The notes: generated by a model from the sequence alone, not told the origin. DNA of 64,000 nt from Megascapheus bottae (GCA_024803745.1 JANJXV010000013.1:13195001-13259000), one strand, 5' to 3'. Positions 1 through 11,219 are shown, counted from the stretch's first letter. Program-made: numbers and translations.

Positions 1-154
1 ACTGTCCTTGGACTTTCTCAAGGCTAGAGCTCTACCACTTGAGCCTCAGCACCATTTCTGGCTTTTTTCTATGTATGTGGTACCGAGGAATCGAACCCTG
101 GTCTTCATGCATGCTAGGCAAGCACTTTAACCACTAGGCCAAACTCCCGGCCCC
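1..154 (-). mobile_element. Family A SINE (3' part outside window)
   Basis: Antisense copy with GTACCGAGGAATCGAACCC (B box on the minus strand) and CTAGGCCAAACTCCCGGCCCC. Its tail lies before the window. Confidence 0.9.
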
Positions 155-230
155 AGGATTGCCAGTCTTTAGTGAAGAAGCTTAGGGACAGTGCCCAAGC
201 TCTAGTTCAAGCTCAAGTAATAACCAAAAT
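155..230 (+). mobile_element. Family B 3'-monomer fragment
   Basis: GAAGAAGCTTAGGGACAGTG, CCCAAGCTCTAGTTCAAGC. Confidence 0.5.
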
Positions 231-484
231 TGGTTTGAAAGTCGGCATAAATTTTTTTTTTTTCCTTGGGTTGCTAGAACCAAAGAACATTAGAGTTGAG
301 CAATTTCATAACTTTTTCTGGATGTTAGATATCAGTAGGCTTCTCATTTGTTCTCCAGGTTGTGAGGGAAAAGTATAAAGTGACCTTTTAAAAGAGCTGT
401 GCATAACTGCCTAAAAGTTACTGAAGTTACTCTTCAGTTATATTTCCTCTGCTTTGCCCTATTTTTCTTTAAAAAAAGAAAAAA

Positions 485-609
485 TAGCGCTCTACCACGT
501 GAGCCACAACAGTACTTCCAACTTTTTTGTTTATGTGGTACTGAGGAATTGAACCCAGGGCTTTCACATGCTGGGCAAGCACACCACCACTAAACCACTT
601 TCCCAGCCC
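485..609 (-). mobile_element. Family A SINE, partial
   Basis: GCGCTCTACCACGTGAGCC through CCACTTTCCCAGCCC. Confidence 0.75.
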
Positions 610-612
610 TAA

Positions 613-1096
613 ATAGGGATAGTTTGACTGCTCCTTTCCCTATTTGAATCCTTTATATGCCTTTCTCTTGCTTTATTGCTCTGGCTAGGAATTCCAGTGT
701 TTTGCAAAGCAGTAGAAAGAGTACATCTTGCCTTGTTCCTGAATTTAGAGGAAATAGTTCTAGTTTTTCCGCCATGTAGTATGCTATTGGCTGTAGGTCT
801 TATATATTGCCTTTTTTACATTGAGGTATGTACTTTCTATTCCTAGCTTATCTAGAGTTTTTTTTTTTTTTTGGTTGATTATGGACTTGAACTCTAGGCC
901 TGTGTGTTGTACCTGAGTTCTTCAGCTCCAGTCCGGTGCTCTCTGCTCTACCACTTGAGCCGTAGTACCACTTTTCTCCAGAGCTTCTTATCATAAATGA
1001 CGTTGGATTTTGTTGAACATCTTTTCTGCATCTATTGTGATGATCATGTGATTCTTGTTTTTGGCTCTGATAATGTGGTATATTACATACTTTCAC
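613..1096 (-). mobile_element. L1 ORF2 fragment interrupted by a SINE
   Basis: 613-858 and 986-1096 read, on the minus strand, sequence typical of the L1 ORF2 reverse-transcriptase region (the + strand shows TTGCTCTGGCTAGGAATTCC and CATCTATTGTGATGATCATG). A family B fragment splits it at 859-985. Decayed. Confidence 0.62.
859..985 (-). mobile_element. Family B 3'-monomer fragment
   Basis: T-tract, TGGTTGATTATGGACTTGAAC, CTCTACCACTTGAGCC. It splits an L1 ORF2 remnant. Confidence 0.6.
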
Positions 1097-1309
1097 TTTT
1101 AAAATGAGGAACTGGACACAGATTTAGAAACTTGACTTGATAGACTACTAGGAATCAGTTTATTCCAGGTTTGTATGATATACAAACCTTTTATCCTTTT
1201 CTTAAGCTACGCGCTTACACATTCCTACATATATATTTGTATGTGAATATACATGTATGTTTGTGTATATACACACAAATACATGTGTGTGTATTATGTG
1301 TATATTACT

Positions 1310-1432
1310 AAAGATAGAATTTCACTATGGAGCCAGGTTGGTATTGAACTTCCTAAGTAGCCTAGGCTGACTTTGAACTCATGATCCTCTTCTGCTTTTA
1401 TTTCCCATGTGTTGAGATTACAGATGGCACTC
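1310..1432 (-). mobile_element. B1-like 7SL monomer
   Basis: Antisense B1 wording: TTTCACTATGGAGCCAGG, GACTTTGAACTCATGATCC and GTGTTGAGATTACAG. It contains a repeated CCAGG/GGCTG...TTGAACT block, like the internal duplication of B1. Confidence 0.6.
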
Positions 1433-1861
1433 GTTTTATAATTAACATTTCATTTGTATGAAAATGTATTTTGAAATGGTAGTGAATTTGGAAATATCTT
1501 GTTATTCTTTGGTATTTAAACTAGTTTAAATGTGAAACGAAATTGGTTAAGGGAAGAACTCTTTGGCTTGGCTTCCAGGTAATCAAACGCAGTTTCAGGG
1601 TTGATATTCTAGAGTGTCTAGGTCAGTGGTTAGTTAAAACAACAGTATATATGTGTGTTAAATAGACATACAACAAATGGCAATAACAATGTATGCTTCA
1701 CTAAACTTGATATACATATGTATGTCATGAAACCATCACTGCTATTCACCTACTGAGAATTTCTTGGAGCCCTTTTGAAATTACTCTTCTGGCTCTTTCC
1801 CTGCTTCCATCCAAGGAGCCACTGATCTGTTTTCTGGTGCCATAGATTAAGCAGTAGTTTT

Positions 1862-2010
1862 GGAGTCAGGTCAGTCAGTATTTGGTCACTTCATTTCTCA
1901 GACTTGGTTTATTCACCTGTAAAATAAGGATACTACCTCCTGCCCAAAGACCCACGGGAATACAAAAAAACTTATCATAGTGCCTAACATATAATGGCCT
2001 TCAGTGTTGG
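1862..2010 (+). repeat. MIR
   Basis: CTCAGACTTGG, TTCACCTGTAAAATAAGGATA and AGTGCCTAACATATAATGG follow the MIR core. Confidence 0.6.
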
Positions 2011-2299
2011 AAGTCAGTATATTAGCCCTGTGTTCAGTTAGTGGTCCTTAGTATATTTAGGAGTTCACAGTTTCAAAATACTTTTCTATAATCTAGAGTT
2101 CATGTTCTTTTCTACTTGTTTACTTCAGTGCTTTTGAAATAGCAGTGTTTAGATTTAGGTGTCTCTAGCTCAGTGGCCCAATAGTCTATATGTTATTAAT
2201 TATAAATAGATATTCCACATAAATAAAAACCTCACGCAGATTTTGAAGTCCTTTATATCCATATTTAAGTTTGGCATTGTAAAAGCTTCATAAACAATG

Positions 2300-2460
2300 A
2301 GCTTTGTAGTCAGAATTCTGGTAGAGTTCTGGGGTTTAGTTTCCATTCTGCCTTGAGCATATGATAAAGTCTTCTGAAGTAGTTTTCTCACATGTGAGAT
2401 CATCACTCACGTTATACATTTGTTGATAGGATAAAAAGAGAACTTTGACAGTTATTTTGT
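2300..2460 (+). repeat. MIR-like
   Basis: GTAGTCAGAATTCTGG with TTTTCTCACATGTGAGAT resembles a decayed MIR. Confidence 0.35.
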
Positions 2461-2567
2461 AATGAGCTTTTATAGTTCACCTGCATTATTCAGTGACTCT
2501 GTTGTAGTGTTAGAACTTCATGAAAAGTTGAGGTAAAATTCAGGTTTATTATCTTGTAGGATTTCCC

Positions 2568-2774
2568 CCCACCATCAATTCAGGCTCATCTTCAGCTTTC
2601 TTGCTTATGGCTGGCACTCTTTCACTTAAACCATTCCTCCAGTCTGGTATTTTGCCAGTTAATTGAAGATAAGAGTTTGAAGGACTTTACTACCCAGTCT
2701 GGCTTTGAACTGTCATCCCAGGTCTTAGCCCTTGAGTAGTTTAGGATTATAGGTATGAGCCACTGGCATGGGCC
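2568..2774 (-). mobile_element. Family B SINE, old
   Basis: GTTAATTGAAGATAAGAGT, GGCTTTGAACTGTCATCC, TTATAGGTATGAGCCACTGG. Confidence 0.7.
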
Positions 2775-2787
2775 TATTTATAGTGTT

Positions 2788-2988
2788 GTTGTTTTTTTTT
2801 TTTGCCAGTCCTGGAGCTTGGCTTGAACTCAGCCTGGGAACTGTCCTCAAGCTTTCACAAGGCTAGTGCTCTACCACTTGAACTGCAGCACTGTCCTCAA
2901 GCTTTCTTAAGTCTAGTGCTCTGCTACTTGAGCCTTGGTATATAGTACCAAGGAATCCAACCCTACCACTAGGCCACACTCTCAGCCT
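2788..2988 (-). mobile_element. Family A SINE with internal duplication
   Basis: The block CTGTCCTCAAGCTTTC...CTAGTGCTCT...CTTGA occurs twice (about 2840-2883 and 2890-2933), and the ID head is shortened. Confidence 0.75.
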
Positions 2989-3109
2989 TATAGAGACTTT
3001 TAAAAAGTATTTTAACTGGGTTTACTAGGTAGAAAAAAAAAGCAAAAATAAACAAAAAAATACCCACTAAGACATTAAAGTCAGAGAATGTTTAATTCAA
3101 ATTTTAGTT

Positions 3110-3260
3110 TTAGAAGCTCTATGACTTTAGTTAAGTAATTCCTCTAAGCCTTAAATCTTACTGGCCAAAAGGGTATATCTTTTTCACCTCAGAAGTCTGT
3201 TGTGAGAGTAAGAATCACAGTGGTTGGCATATGATAGATGCCCAGTTATGCCAGCTAGTT
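3110..3260 (+). repeat. MIR
   Basis: TATGACTTTAGTTAAGTAATTCC, GTCTGTTGTGAGAGTAAGA and GGTTGGCATATGATAGATG follow MIR order. Confidence 0.55.
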
Positions 3261-4370
3261 TTCATTCCATTTTCAAACTTTATGCATTAATTTAGCTGTC
3301 TGAAGGGATTTATCTTGCCCTCTGTGGTAGAATTCAGTATAAGACAGCTGTTAGGTAGAGAGCCTCAGGTTTTTCATCCGAAAATAGAGTTGCAACTGTT
3401 ATTGTAAAGAGGATTTTCCCCTTTCTTCTTTAATGGGACAAACCTATGCCATGCTTTTGTGTTTTCTTATTCTTACTACTCTAGCTGGCGGTACTTTGTA
3501 TTGTTGGGAGCCAAGGAAACTGGGGGCCATTTTCTTGTCTCTTCTGTGCATATTTGGGCTGGAGGATTGTCTGAAGGTTTCCTGTGAATGAAGTGGGTTT
3601 GCTGAGTTCAAGTTCTTCCTCCTGGGTAAACCTAGGAATGACCTCCTGGGGAGTAAGGAATGACTTACTGGGGGAGTAGACAAATAGGAAAGAGCAAAGA
3701 AAACTGGAAAAAGCAAAGAAAACTGGTGAGTTCTGCTTGTCAAGTGGTCAGGAGGTGGAGAACAGTTGATTCTTCATTTCCCCTTTCTCCCCTGGAACAT
3801 GCACACTCCAACACAAAGGGAGCTCTAAGATGGAGGTCTGCATTGTAATTTCCTAGAAATGACTGCTTCTGGTAACTGCTCATTCAGTTTGCACCTCTTT
3901 GCTGCCGTGGTTGAAACAATGGGAACAATGAAGCCATTTATCTGATAGCTGTAGCCTCAATGGGATGTTTGTTTTAATAATGGTATAATTTGCTGGGCTC
4001 ATAAATTGTGATTTTATTCTCATGGAAATAATTGCTTGGTGGTATTTGGATTCTCAGGTCTCCTGTTGTGGATAATTTCACTAACATTCTGGCTGACAAT
4101 TTCTTTTATTCCAGACTTCCTTTTAGATTTCTCTGGCTGGTTGGCTAATTAGCCAGTGCAGAGCCAATTTTCTTTAGTTTGGGGTTGGCAGGTGGTTACT
4201 AGGTAACTAGAGAATCTTCTGAAAGAAGAAAATTCTGCTTAGGGTCTCAGGGCAAATACCAGGTTTATTCTGATTATCTAGAATTAAAAAATTGTATCAA
4301 AGCCAAAACAAAATGAAAACTTTAGTCATTCAAACGTTTCCCATGATACTGGTATGGAGTGTTAATATGT
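3260..4370. other. Unique intronic sequence
   Basis: No repeat or exon recognised. 3800-4060 (mixed composition, e.g. CTTTGCTGCCGTGGTTG, AAACAATGGGAACAATGAAG) looks more constrained than its surroundings. Confidence 0.5.
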
Positions 4371-4381
4371 TTGTGTTTTGA

Positions 4382-4576
4382 TTTTTTTTTTTGCCAGTCC
4401 TGGACTTGAACTCAGGGCCTTAACATTGTCCTTGGACTTCCTCAAGGCTAGAGCTCTACACTTGAGGCTCAGCACCACTTTTGGCCTTTTTCTCTGTATG
4501 TGGTACTGAGGAATCGAATCCTGGTCTTTGTGCATGCTAGGCAAGCACTCTACTGCTAGGCCAAACTTCTGGCCCC
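4382..4576 (-). mobile_element. Family A SINE
   Basis: Full length. The TSD TGTGTTTTGA is at 4372-4381 and 4577-4586. Confidence 0.9.
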
Positions 4577-4639
4577 TGTGTTTTGAACTTTTGTCTGTGT
4601 ACTTTTACTAGGAAAATCTACAGAGGGCAAGGGATGATC

Positions 4640-4740
4640 ATAGTGACTGTGTGCTGAACAGTACCCTAGATGGTTTACACACCTTATCTGTCAGTCTTAA
4701 TGAGAACATTGAGAAGTAGGTATTCTTTCCAAATTAATGT
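4640..4740 (-). repeat. MIR/L2-like remnant
   Basis: TGTGCTGAACAGTACCCTAG, TACACACCTTATCTG and GAGAAGTAGGTATTC resemble a size-graded MIR core. Confidence 0.4.
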
Positions 4741-4772
4741 AAGTTCTTTACAAATTAATGTAAGTTCTTTAC
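4731..4772. repeat. Tandem duplication, 2 x 21 bp
   Basis: AAATTAATGTAAGTTCTTTAC occurs twice without mismatch. Confidence 0.9.
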
Positions 4773-4785
4773 AAAAATTTAAGTT

Positions 4786-5078
4786 CAAAGCCAGTGCCTC
4801 ACACCTGTAATCCTAGCTACTCAGGAGGCTGAGATCTGAGGATCGTAGTTCATAGTCATCCTGGGCATTAAAGTCTCTGAGACTCTTAGCTCCAATTAAC
4901 CACTAAAAAATGGGAAGTGGGGCTGTGGGCTGTTCATCGAGGGGTAGGGAAGTACCCTTGAGCTGAAGAACTCAGGAATAATGCCTAGGCCCAGGGGTAG
5001 GGCGGTAGCGTTGAGTTGAAGAGCTCAGGGACAGTGCCCAGGCCCAGAGTTCAAGCCCAGTGACCCATGCACACAAAA
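4786..5078 (+). mobile_element. Family B-long SINE
   Basis: 7SL-type head, linker CTGAGACTCTTAGCTCCAAT, then two copies of the GGTAG..TTGAG.TGAAGA.CTCAGG block. The TSD AAATT(T)AAGTTCAAAG is at about 4776-4790 and 5079-5093. Confidence 0.85.
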
Positions 5079-5237
5079 AAATTAAGTTCAAAGAGATAAG
5101 TAAATTAAGACATCCCAGCTAATTAGTGACAGGCCATTTACCACATTCAAAGCTCTTACCAGGTTTCAGTTACATTATAAGACACTCTGAAGGTACATTT
5201 GTTTCTGTGAAATGCTTAGATATTACAATAATTGACT

Positions 5238-5449
5238 ATTTTTTTGTGTGTGCTGGATTTGGGGCTTGAATTCCAGGCCAGGCCCCTTTCCTTTGGCTAT
5301 CTCCCTCAAGGCTGGCACTCTACCAGTTGAGCCACAGCTCACTTTTGGTTTTTTGGTGATTAATTAGAGCCTCACAGGCTTTCCTACATGAGCTGGCTTT
5401 GAACTGGGAATCTGATAGGATTACAAGCATAAACCACCGACACCTGGCA
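5238..5449 (-). mobile_element. Family B SINE, old
   Basis: GGCACTCTACCAGTTGAGCC, TGGTGATTAATTAGAG, AGCATAAACCACCGACACC. Confidence 0.65.
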
Positions 5450-5920
5450 GAATGAGTGAGTCTTTATTTCTGTATGTGAATTCGGTGGTGAATACATTGC
5501 CGTGTCTTCATTTGGAGAGGTGCAGGTGGCTGGCAAGTGGGGGATCTGTTTCCCTGGATTAGAAAACTTAATTTTATGGTTATATTCAGGTTGTTCCTGA
5601 AAATTGATTCTGTTTAGTGTTTCAGTAATGAAGATGATATTTTTCCTCTGTGGAACATCAACCTAAATTTTCATTGTGTTTAATTATTGATATATTTCAG
5701 TGCTGCAGTGTATTTGGTTGAAGAATTTTTTCCATATGAAGAAAGGCTTCTTTCTTTTGGTACTGCACTAGTTTATTTTTCTGTCAGCATACGGTTGGTT
5801 TGTCTTCACTACAAGTGACTGTTAGGTAGTCGTTATTATTCCCTTCACTGTTGAGTATTTGGATAGAGTAGTTGATTTCTAGGACAGTATTAACTTGCAT
5901 TTTGTATGATAGTAAGAATT
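5450..5920. other. Unique intronic sequence
   Basis: AT-rich single-copy DNA; nothing recognised. Confidence 0.5.
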
Positions 5921-6013
5921 TTTTTGTTGTTTGAGTTTTTGGAGTTTGAACTCAGGGCTTTTTGCTGGCCAGGCAGGCATTTTACTTTATCTCTTGAGCC
6001 ATCTATCCAGCTA
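5920..6013 (-). mobile_element. ID-like monomer
   Basis: GAGTTTGAACTCAGGGC, GCCAGGCAGGCATTTTAC, CTCTTGAGCCATCTATCC. Confidence 0.5.
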
Positions 6014-6354
6014 AGAATGTATTATGGTTCTTTTACACCCTTTGTATGAAGGCTGTACAATGATTCAGTAAGCATGTGAATTTCCATAGGCCTTGATTGA
6101 ATTAGTTTGGGTTGCTTTATCATATCAATCATAATAACCTAGACTGACATTCCCATAATTCTCTTTGTAAGTTCTTTTTTTAAACTAATATGTTTATTGT
6201 ATCAATTGATAACTATTGGGGCAGGAGCATTTGTATTTACTGTATTCAGCTCAGAACTAAGGATGACAATGGCAATAGCTAATTAATGATAATTCTAACT
6301 AATTAACACTGTGCTATATACCAGGCATTGTGCCAAGGACAATATTTGACTTTT

Positions 6355-6792
6355 TCTTTCTTTTTGGGCTTGAACTCAGGGCCAAGGTACCTTCCCTTAG
6401 CTTTTTTGCTCAAAGCTGGCGATTTAGGACTTGAGCCACAGCCCTACTTACAGGTTTTTGGTTAATTGGAGATAAAAGTCTCATGGACTTCACTGGATGG
6501 ACTGGCTTCAAACCATGATCCTCAGATGCCAGCTTCTTTTTTTTTTTTGTGCCAGTCCTGGGCTTGAGCTCAGGGCCTGAGCACTGTCCTTGAGCTTTCT
6601 CAAGACTAGAGCTCTACCACTTGAGCCTCAGCACCATTTTCTGGCTTTTTTCTATGTATGTGGTACCGAGGAATCAAACCCGGGTCTTCGTGCATGCTAG
6701 GCAAGCACTCTACCAGTAGGCCAAACTCCCGGCCAGATGTCAGCTTCTTAAGTAGCTAGGATTACAGGTATGATCCACTAGCATCTGGTGCA
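6355..6792 (-). mobile_element. Family B SINE hosting a family A SINE
   Basis: 6355-6538 and 6735-6792 are one old family B element. The later insertion lies in its CAGATGCCAGCTTCTTAAGTA segment. Confidence 0.82.
6539..6734 (-). mobile_element. Family A SINE nested in family B
   Basis: Full length. The TSD AGATGYCAGCTTCTT is at 6524-6538 and 6735-6749. Confidence 0.92.
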
Positions 6793-7021
6793 ATATTTGT
6801 CTTATTCCTCATTATCCCCATTTTGTAGAAGAGAAAATTGAGTCTCTAAGGATAAAAGTAATTACTCAGTCTCACAGATGATGAAGGAATGCAGCTGTGA
6901 TTACAACCCAGTCGGATTGCAGAACCTTCATACTTAACCATCCTTCACTATATAGATTTAACCATCCTTCACCATATAGATCTTAGAACAACTTATCTGC
7001 CTATAGGTATATATAAAATAC

Positions 7022-7237
7022 TTTTTTTTTCTTTTCTTTTTTTTTGGGGGGGGGGCAGTCCTAGGAAGAACACAGGCCTGAGCACTGTCCCTGGACCCTT
7101 TTTGCTCAAGGCTAGCACTCTGCCACTTGAGCCACAGCACCACTTCTGGCCTTTTCTATGTATCTGGAAACTAGGAATTGAACCCAGGGCTTCATGTGTG
7201 CTAGGCAAGCACTCTACCACTAGGCCAAAGTCCCGGA
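7022..7237 (-). mobile_element. Family A SINE
   Basis: T-tract with a G-run, then GCTAGCACTCTGCCACTTGAG, GAATTGAACCCAGGGC and CTAGGCCAAAGTCCC. Confidence 0.85.
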
Positions 7238-7244
7238 CTGTAGT

Positions 7245-7375
7245 TTTCCTTTTTGCATCCATTCTGTAGATCAGGAGAAATGAATTAATTACACAAGATC
7301 ATACATTTCCTGAGTGGCAGAATCTGGACTCAATCCCAGGACTCCCAGAATCTGGACTTCAAATACTGGGTCTTT
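7245..7375 (-). repeat. MIR-like
   Basis: GATCAGGAGAAATGA, CACAAGATCATACATTTCC and GTGGCAGAATCTGGACTCAA match the antisense MIR end. Confidence 0.45.
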
Positions 7376-7586
7376 TTTCCTCTACCATACTTTTAGCTGT
7401 TGGTTATAGCTTCACATCTGTTTCCTTAGAAATGTACCATAATCTTTACTGATATGGAAAATAGATTTTTTTCATCTAGGATAAATGAAGGTGTGGGTCA
7501 GTCTTAAAAAGAAAATTCTTTCCTTGTGCCTTTTTAGTGTTTTCTGTGAAAATTGATGAGAGAATGTACGATTGAAAAAGTCAGTG

Positions 7587-7765
7587 CTGGGCTGGGAATG
7601 TGGCTTAGTGGTAGAGTGTATGTCTAGCATGCCTGAGTTTGATTCCTTGGTACCTCATAAACAGAAAAAGCTCAAAGTGGCCTGTGACTCAAGTGGTAGA
7701 GTGCTAGCTTTGAGTAAAAGAAGTTCAGGACAGTGCCCAGGACCGCTAAAAGAAAAAATAGCCAA
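7587..7765 (+). mobile_element. Family A SINE, older subtype
   Basis: GGCTGGGAATGTGGCTTAG head with TGATTCCTTGGTACC (B box); 3' monomer GACTCAAGTGGTAGAGTGC. Confidence 0.82.
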
Positions 7766-7864
7766 TGCTGAATCAAGTATTATAGAGTCTGTTGCTACTA
7801 AAATTGCTAGTTATTTTTGTATTCTGAGGGTTTTTTTTTTTTTTTTGCTTGATTGCTTTATCTT

Positions 7865-8103
7865 TTTCTTTCTTTTTTGTCGGTCCTAGGGCTTGAACTG
7901 TAAGCCTGAGTTTTGTCCCTGAGCTCTTCAGCTCAAGGCTATTGCTCTACCTCTTGAGCCATAGTGCCACTTCTGGTTTTCTGGTGGTTAATTTGAGATA
8001 AGAGTCTGATGAACTTTCGAGCCCAGTCTGGCTTTGAACTGCCATCCTCAGATTTCAGCCTCCTGAGTAGCTAGGGTTATAGTCATGAGCCATTGGCACC
8101 GTC
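7865..8103 (-). mobile_element. Family B SINE
   Basis: Full length. Possible TSD TTGATTGCTTT on both sides (about 7849 and 8105). Confidence 0.85.
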
Positions 8104-8179
8104 TTGATTGCTTTTTGTTTATCACTATTGGATTGTGTTTTAGAATTACAGTAACCCTAGTTGTAGTGGCATTCAGGTC

Positions 8180-8226
8180 CGTCCGTCTGTCCTTCCTTCC
8201 TGCCTGCCTGCCTGCCTGCCTGCCTT
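8180..8226. repeat. (GTCC)/(TGCC) tetranucleotide array
   Basis: GTCCGTCCGTC passing into CTTCC and six CTGC units. Confidence 0.85.
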
Positions 8227-8300
8227 CTGTATTGGGATTTGAACTCAGATTCTCATGCTTGCTAGGCATGTGTTCTAACTTTTGAGCCACATTCTAGCCA
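8227..8300 (-). mobile_element. ID-like monomer
   Basis: TTGGGATTTGAACTCAGATTC, GCTTGCTAGGCATGTG, GAGCCACATTCTAGCC. Preceded by a (CTGC)n run. Confidence 0.5.
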
Positions 8301-8749
8301 GGAAGAATGTATGTATGCATGTTTGCATATATGCATGCATGCATGTTGTACTGGGATTGGGGCATTGCCAAGTAGGTGCTCTGTCACTTGTATAATGGCA
8401 CTTAATAACATTGATTGAGCCGGTATTTGATAACTGTTTATGAACCTTCATAGCATTTGAACCTTAACGTGTTTGTAAAGCTTGAAGAAACAACTTTTCT
8501 GATGCTTGGGTAAACTTTATTGTACTGGACTCTTGGATTGGCTTGTCAGGTTTCTTTTTATATATTTATAAGGATGACATAACAGTGACAAATTAGTTTT
8601 TTAGTATTTTTTTTACCTGTGCATTTTAAATGAAGAAAGTGAAGTAGTACTGTTATTCAATGAGCTCTCTTTTACTGAACTGTTAACATTTAAATAACAG
8701 GTTATTTTAATACTATTAGAGTATTTACAAGCTTAGAAAATATTTACAA

Positions 8750-8793
8750 GAGCCTTGAGCTGAAGAGCTCAGAGACAGCACCCCAGCTAGAGT
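8750..8793 (+). mobile_element. Family B 3' fragment, sense
   Basis: GCCTTGAGCTGAAGAGCTC, GACAGCACC. It joins the antisense copy that follows. Confidence 0.55.
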
Positions 8794-8970
8794 TCTTGTG
8801 CTCAAGGCTAGCACTCTACCATTTGAACCACAGCTCCATCCCTAGTTTTTTGGTAGTTAATTGGAGATAAGAATGTCACTGACATTTTTGCCTGTGATAG
8901 TTTAACAATCCTCACATTTCAGCCTACTTAGTAACTAGAATTACAAGCATGAGCCACTGGCACCGAGCTT
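8794..8970 (-). mobile_element. Family B SINE, 3'-truncated
   Basis: GGTAGTTAATTGGAGATAAG, ATTACAAGCATGAGCCACTGG. Confidence 0.75.
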
Positions 8971-9620
8971 ATATCCCTTAAAAAAAAAAAAGAAAAATTG
9001 TGTGACTATTGATAATAGCAACTTGACAGAAATGGTGAGCTCTGGTATCTAGTTCTATGAGAACCATCTTCCTAATCCTTGAGAAGAAGCTAATTTGGTT
9101 CGTTTAGCTTCTAGTTTCTCATATAAATATACTAAAGTCTAGCCTAATTACTTGGTTTTCATGTGTATTTTGTTCTACATTATTTTTGTATGATTATAGT
9201 TAAGTGGGAATTCTAAAGTCCTTGTTTTAGTTTAACATGATTGTCAATGTCATAATCAGTTTCAGTTATTCAGATTATAAATTTGGTTGCCATTTAGTAA
9301 TTACATATTACTGCATCTTTCAAGCATCTTTTTAATCTGAAATCTGCATGAGATGGAAAATTAGGACTTCGGGTCTTGATTAGTTTTCTATAGTCCTTAT
9401 CTTTTCATTCCTTGGCAGCTCTTCTCATTTTTGGTCTAGAGGACACCTGCGTATATATATTATATATTTATGAATGTTTCCTTCTCCAATCTTGATATGT
9501 AGTAAATTTGGGGGGGGCCCTAAGATTTGCTTTGCTTATTTTCCTTGCCTGTTTTACAAGCTTTGAGAGTATATCATTAAGCTGAAACAGAGGCCTAAAC
9601 ATTTAGTAGCTTAATATGTA
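8970..9620. other. Unique intronic sequence
   Basis: AT-rich single-copy DNA with short A, G and TA runs; nothing recognised. Confidence 0.5.
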
Positions 9621-9825
9621 TTTTTTTTTGTTGGGCCTGGGGCTTGAACTCAGGGACTGGTTGCTATCCCAGAACCTCTATGCTCAAGGCTAGTGCTCTA
9701 CCATTTGAGCCACAGCACCACTTTTGCTTTATTCTTAGTAGTTTATTGGAGAGAAGAGTTTCATGGACTTTTCCTGTCCATGATAGCTTTGAACTGCTAT
9801 CCTTAGATCTCAGCCTCCTGAGTAG
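9620..9825 (-). mobile_element. Family B SINE ending in microsatellite
   Basis: The head end CAGCCTCCTGAGTAGC runs directly into the CTTCC array; the usual terminal 40 bp are missing. Confidence 0.8.
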
Positions 9826-10024
9826 CTTCCCTTCCCTTCCCTTCCCTTCCCTTCCCTTCCCTTCCCTTCCCTTCCCTTCCCTTCCCTTCCCTTCCTTCTT
9901 CCCTTCCTTCTTCCCTTCCTTCTTCCCTTCCTTCTTCCCTTCCTTCTTCCCTTCCTTCTTCCCTTCCTTCTTCCCTTCCCTTCCTTCTTCCCTTCCTTCT
10001 TTCCTTCCTTCTTTCCTTCCTTCC
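9826..10024. repeat. (CTTCC)n / (CTTCCTTCTTCC)n minisatellite
   Basis: About 70 bp of pure TTCCC pentamers, then roughly eight 12-bp CTTCCTTCTTCC-type higher-order units, then CTTCCTTT units. It is a pure polypyrimidine strand 200 bp long, able in principle to form triplex DNA. Sandwiched between two SINEs. Confidence 0.95.
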
Positions 10025-10228
10025 TTTTTTTAAAACCAGTCCTGGGGCTTGAACTCAGGGCCTTGAGCTTCCCTTTAGCTGTCCTTGAGCTTTCTCAAGG
10101 CTAGTGCTTGGTCACTTGAGCCACAGCACCGCTTCCATCTTTTTCTGTGTTTGTGGAACCAAGGAATAGAACCCAGGTCTTTGTGTATGCGAAGTGAGCA
10201 TTCTACCACTAGGCCACACTCCTAGCCC
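10025..10228 (-). mobile_element. Family A SINE
   Basis: CCAGTCCTGGGGCTTGAAC through CTAGGCCACACTCCTAGCCC. Confidence 0.85.
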
Positions 10229-10479
10229 TCTTCAACTTTCTTGACTTGTATCTACAACTATTAAAACATTAATAGTTCCCTTCCTCAGAGCCATTGGTAG
10301 AGGGCAGTGATTTTGTAATCTTTCTCTCATCCATTATCTTATTTACCACAGCCCTTGAGGTAGGGGTTATAACTATTTGCCAACTGAGAAACCAAATTTG
10401 AGATACTGATTGCGTTGAAGTCACAAGGGTGGCTTAAAATTATACTTTATCTTCCCCAAACATTCTCTTTGTGTTTCTT

Positions 10480-11035
10480 ATCTCAGTGAATGACACTACC
10501 ATTTTCTCTGTCACCCAAGCTAGAAATTTGGGATTTTCTTCTCTTATACTTCTTCAGTTACTAAGCTGTATAGATATTATCACTTTAACATTTCTGAAAT
10601 CTGTGCTTTTCTCCATCCTCATAGTTGTTGCCTTTGCTGACACTTAGCTTCATTTGTTTGGACAGCAGCTTCCATTCTTACCCCTGCTGCTAGGATCACC
10701 TGTAGCGATACCCTCTTCTCAGCCTAAGTCTGCCAAACTACTTGCACTCTCAAAACTTACCATATGCTCTTATACCTCCAGATTTTTAGTCATGTCTTTG
10801 TTTCTGCTCAAATGGCCCATTTCTTTTTCAACCTAGTAAATGTGGGCTTACTTCATTTTAAAATAACTGGACCAACACCATTTCCTATAAAGCTGTTGCT
10901 TTCTTATCTAGATAGAATTGACTATTCTCTTCCTTCTTCTCCTATGCTGATGCCTGTCATAGAATCTTTTATTGCATGTCCTCTTATCATCAGCACTTAG
11001 TGCTTGCTAGAGCAGCTGCTCAGTAACTGCTTGAA
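10480..11035 (+). mobile_element. L2 LINE fragment
   Basis: Order and wording follow the L2 3' half: TCACCCAAGCTAGAAATTTGG, then CTGCTGCTAGGATCACC, then CACTCTCAAAACTTACCATATGC, ending AGCACTTAGTGCTTG with GCTCAGTAACTGCTTGAATG. Confidence 0.62.
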
Positions 11036-11219
11036 TGCAAACTGGTCCTTGATCCAAATCTTGATTTTTTTTTTTCTTACAATGATTGATCCTATTTAAG
11101 TATATACATATTTCTGAAGTTTCTTCCAACACCAAATTTGGAGATCTGATCTTATAGGAGCTGTTTCTTTGGCAGTTAAGAGTAACTTTGTTTGAAAATG
11201 GCTATTTCTTTTCCTCCCC

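Larger units (their letters stand above)
6290..6935 (-). repeat. MIR split by nested SINEs
   Basis: 6290-6350 (CACTGTGCTATATACCAGGC) and 6797-6935 (CATTTTGTAGAAGAGAAAATTGAG, CTCACAGATGATG) form one MIR, interrupted by the family B/A nest. Confidence 0.55.

Noticed and set aside
9826..10024. Regularly spaced repeats that might suggest a CRISPR array
   Set aside because: There are no spacers; it is a simple tandem pyrimidine repeat in eukaryotic DNA.
9644..10033. 129-codon open frame rich in SLPFP repeats
   Set aside because: It is the translation of a SINE running into the CTTCC array; the repeat protein is an artefact of the microsatellite.
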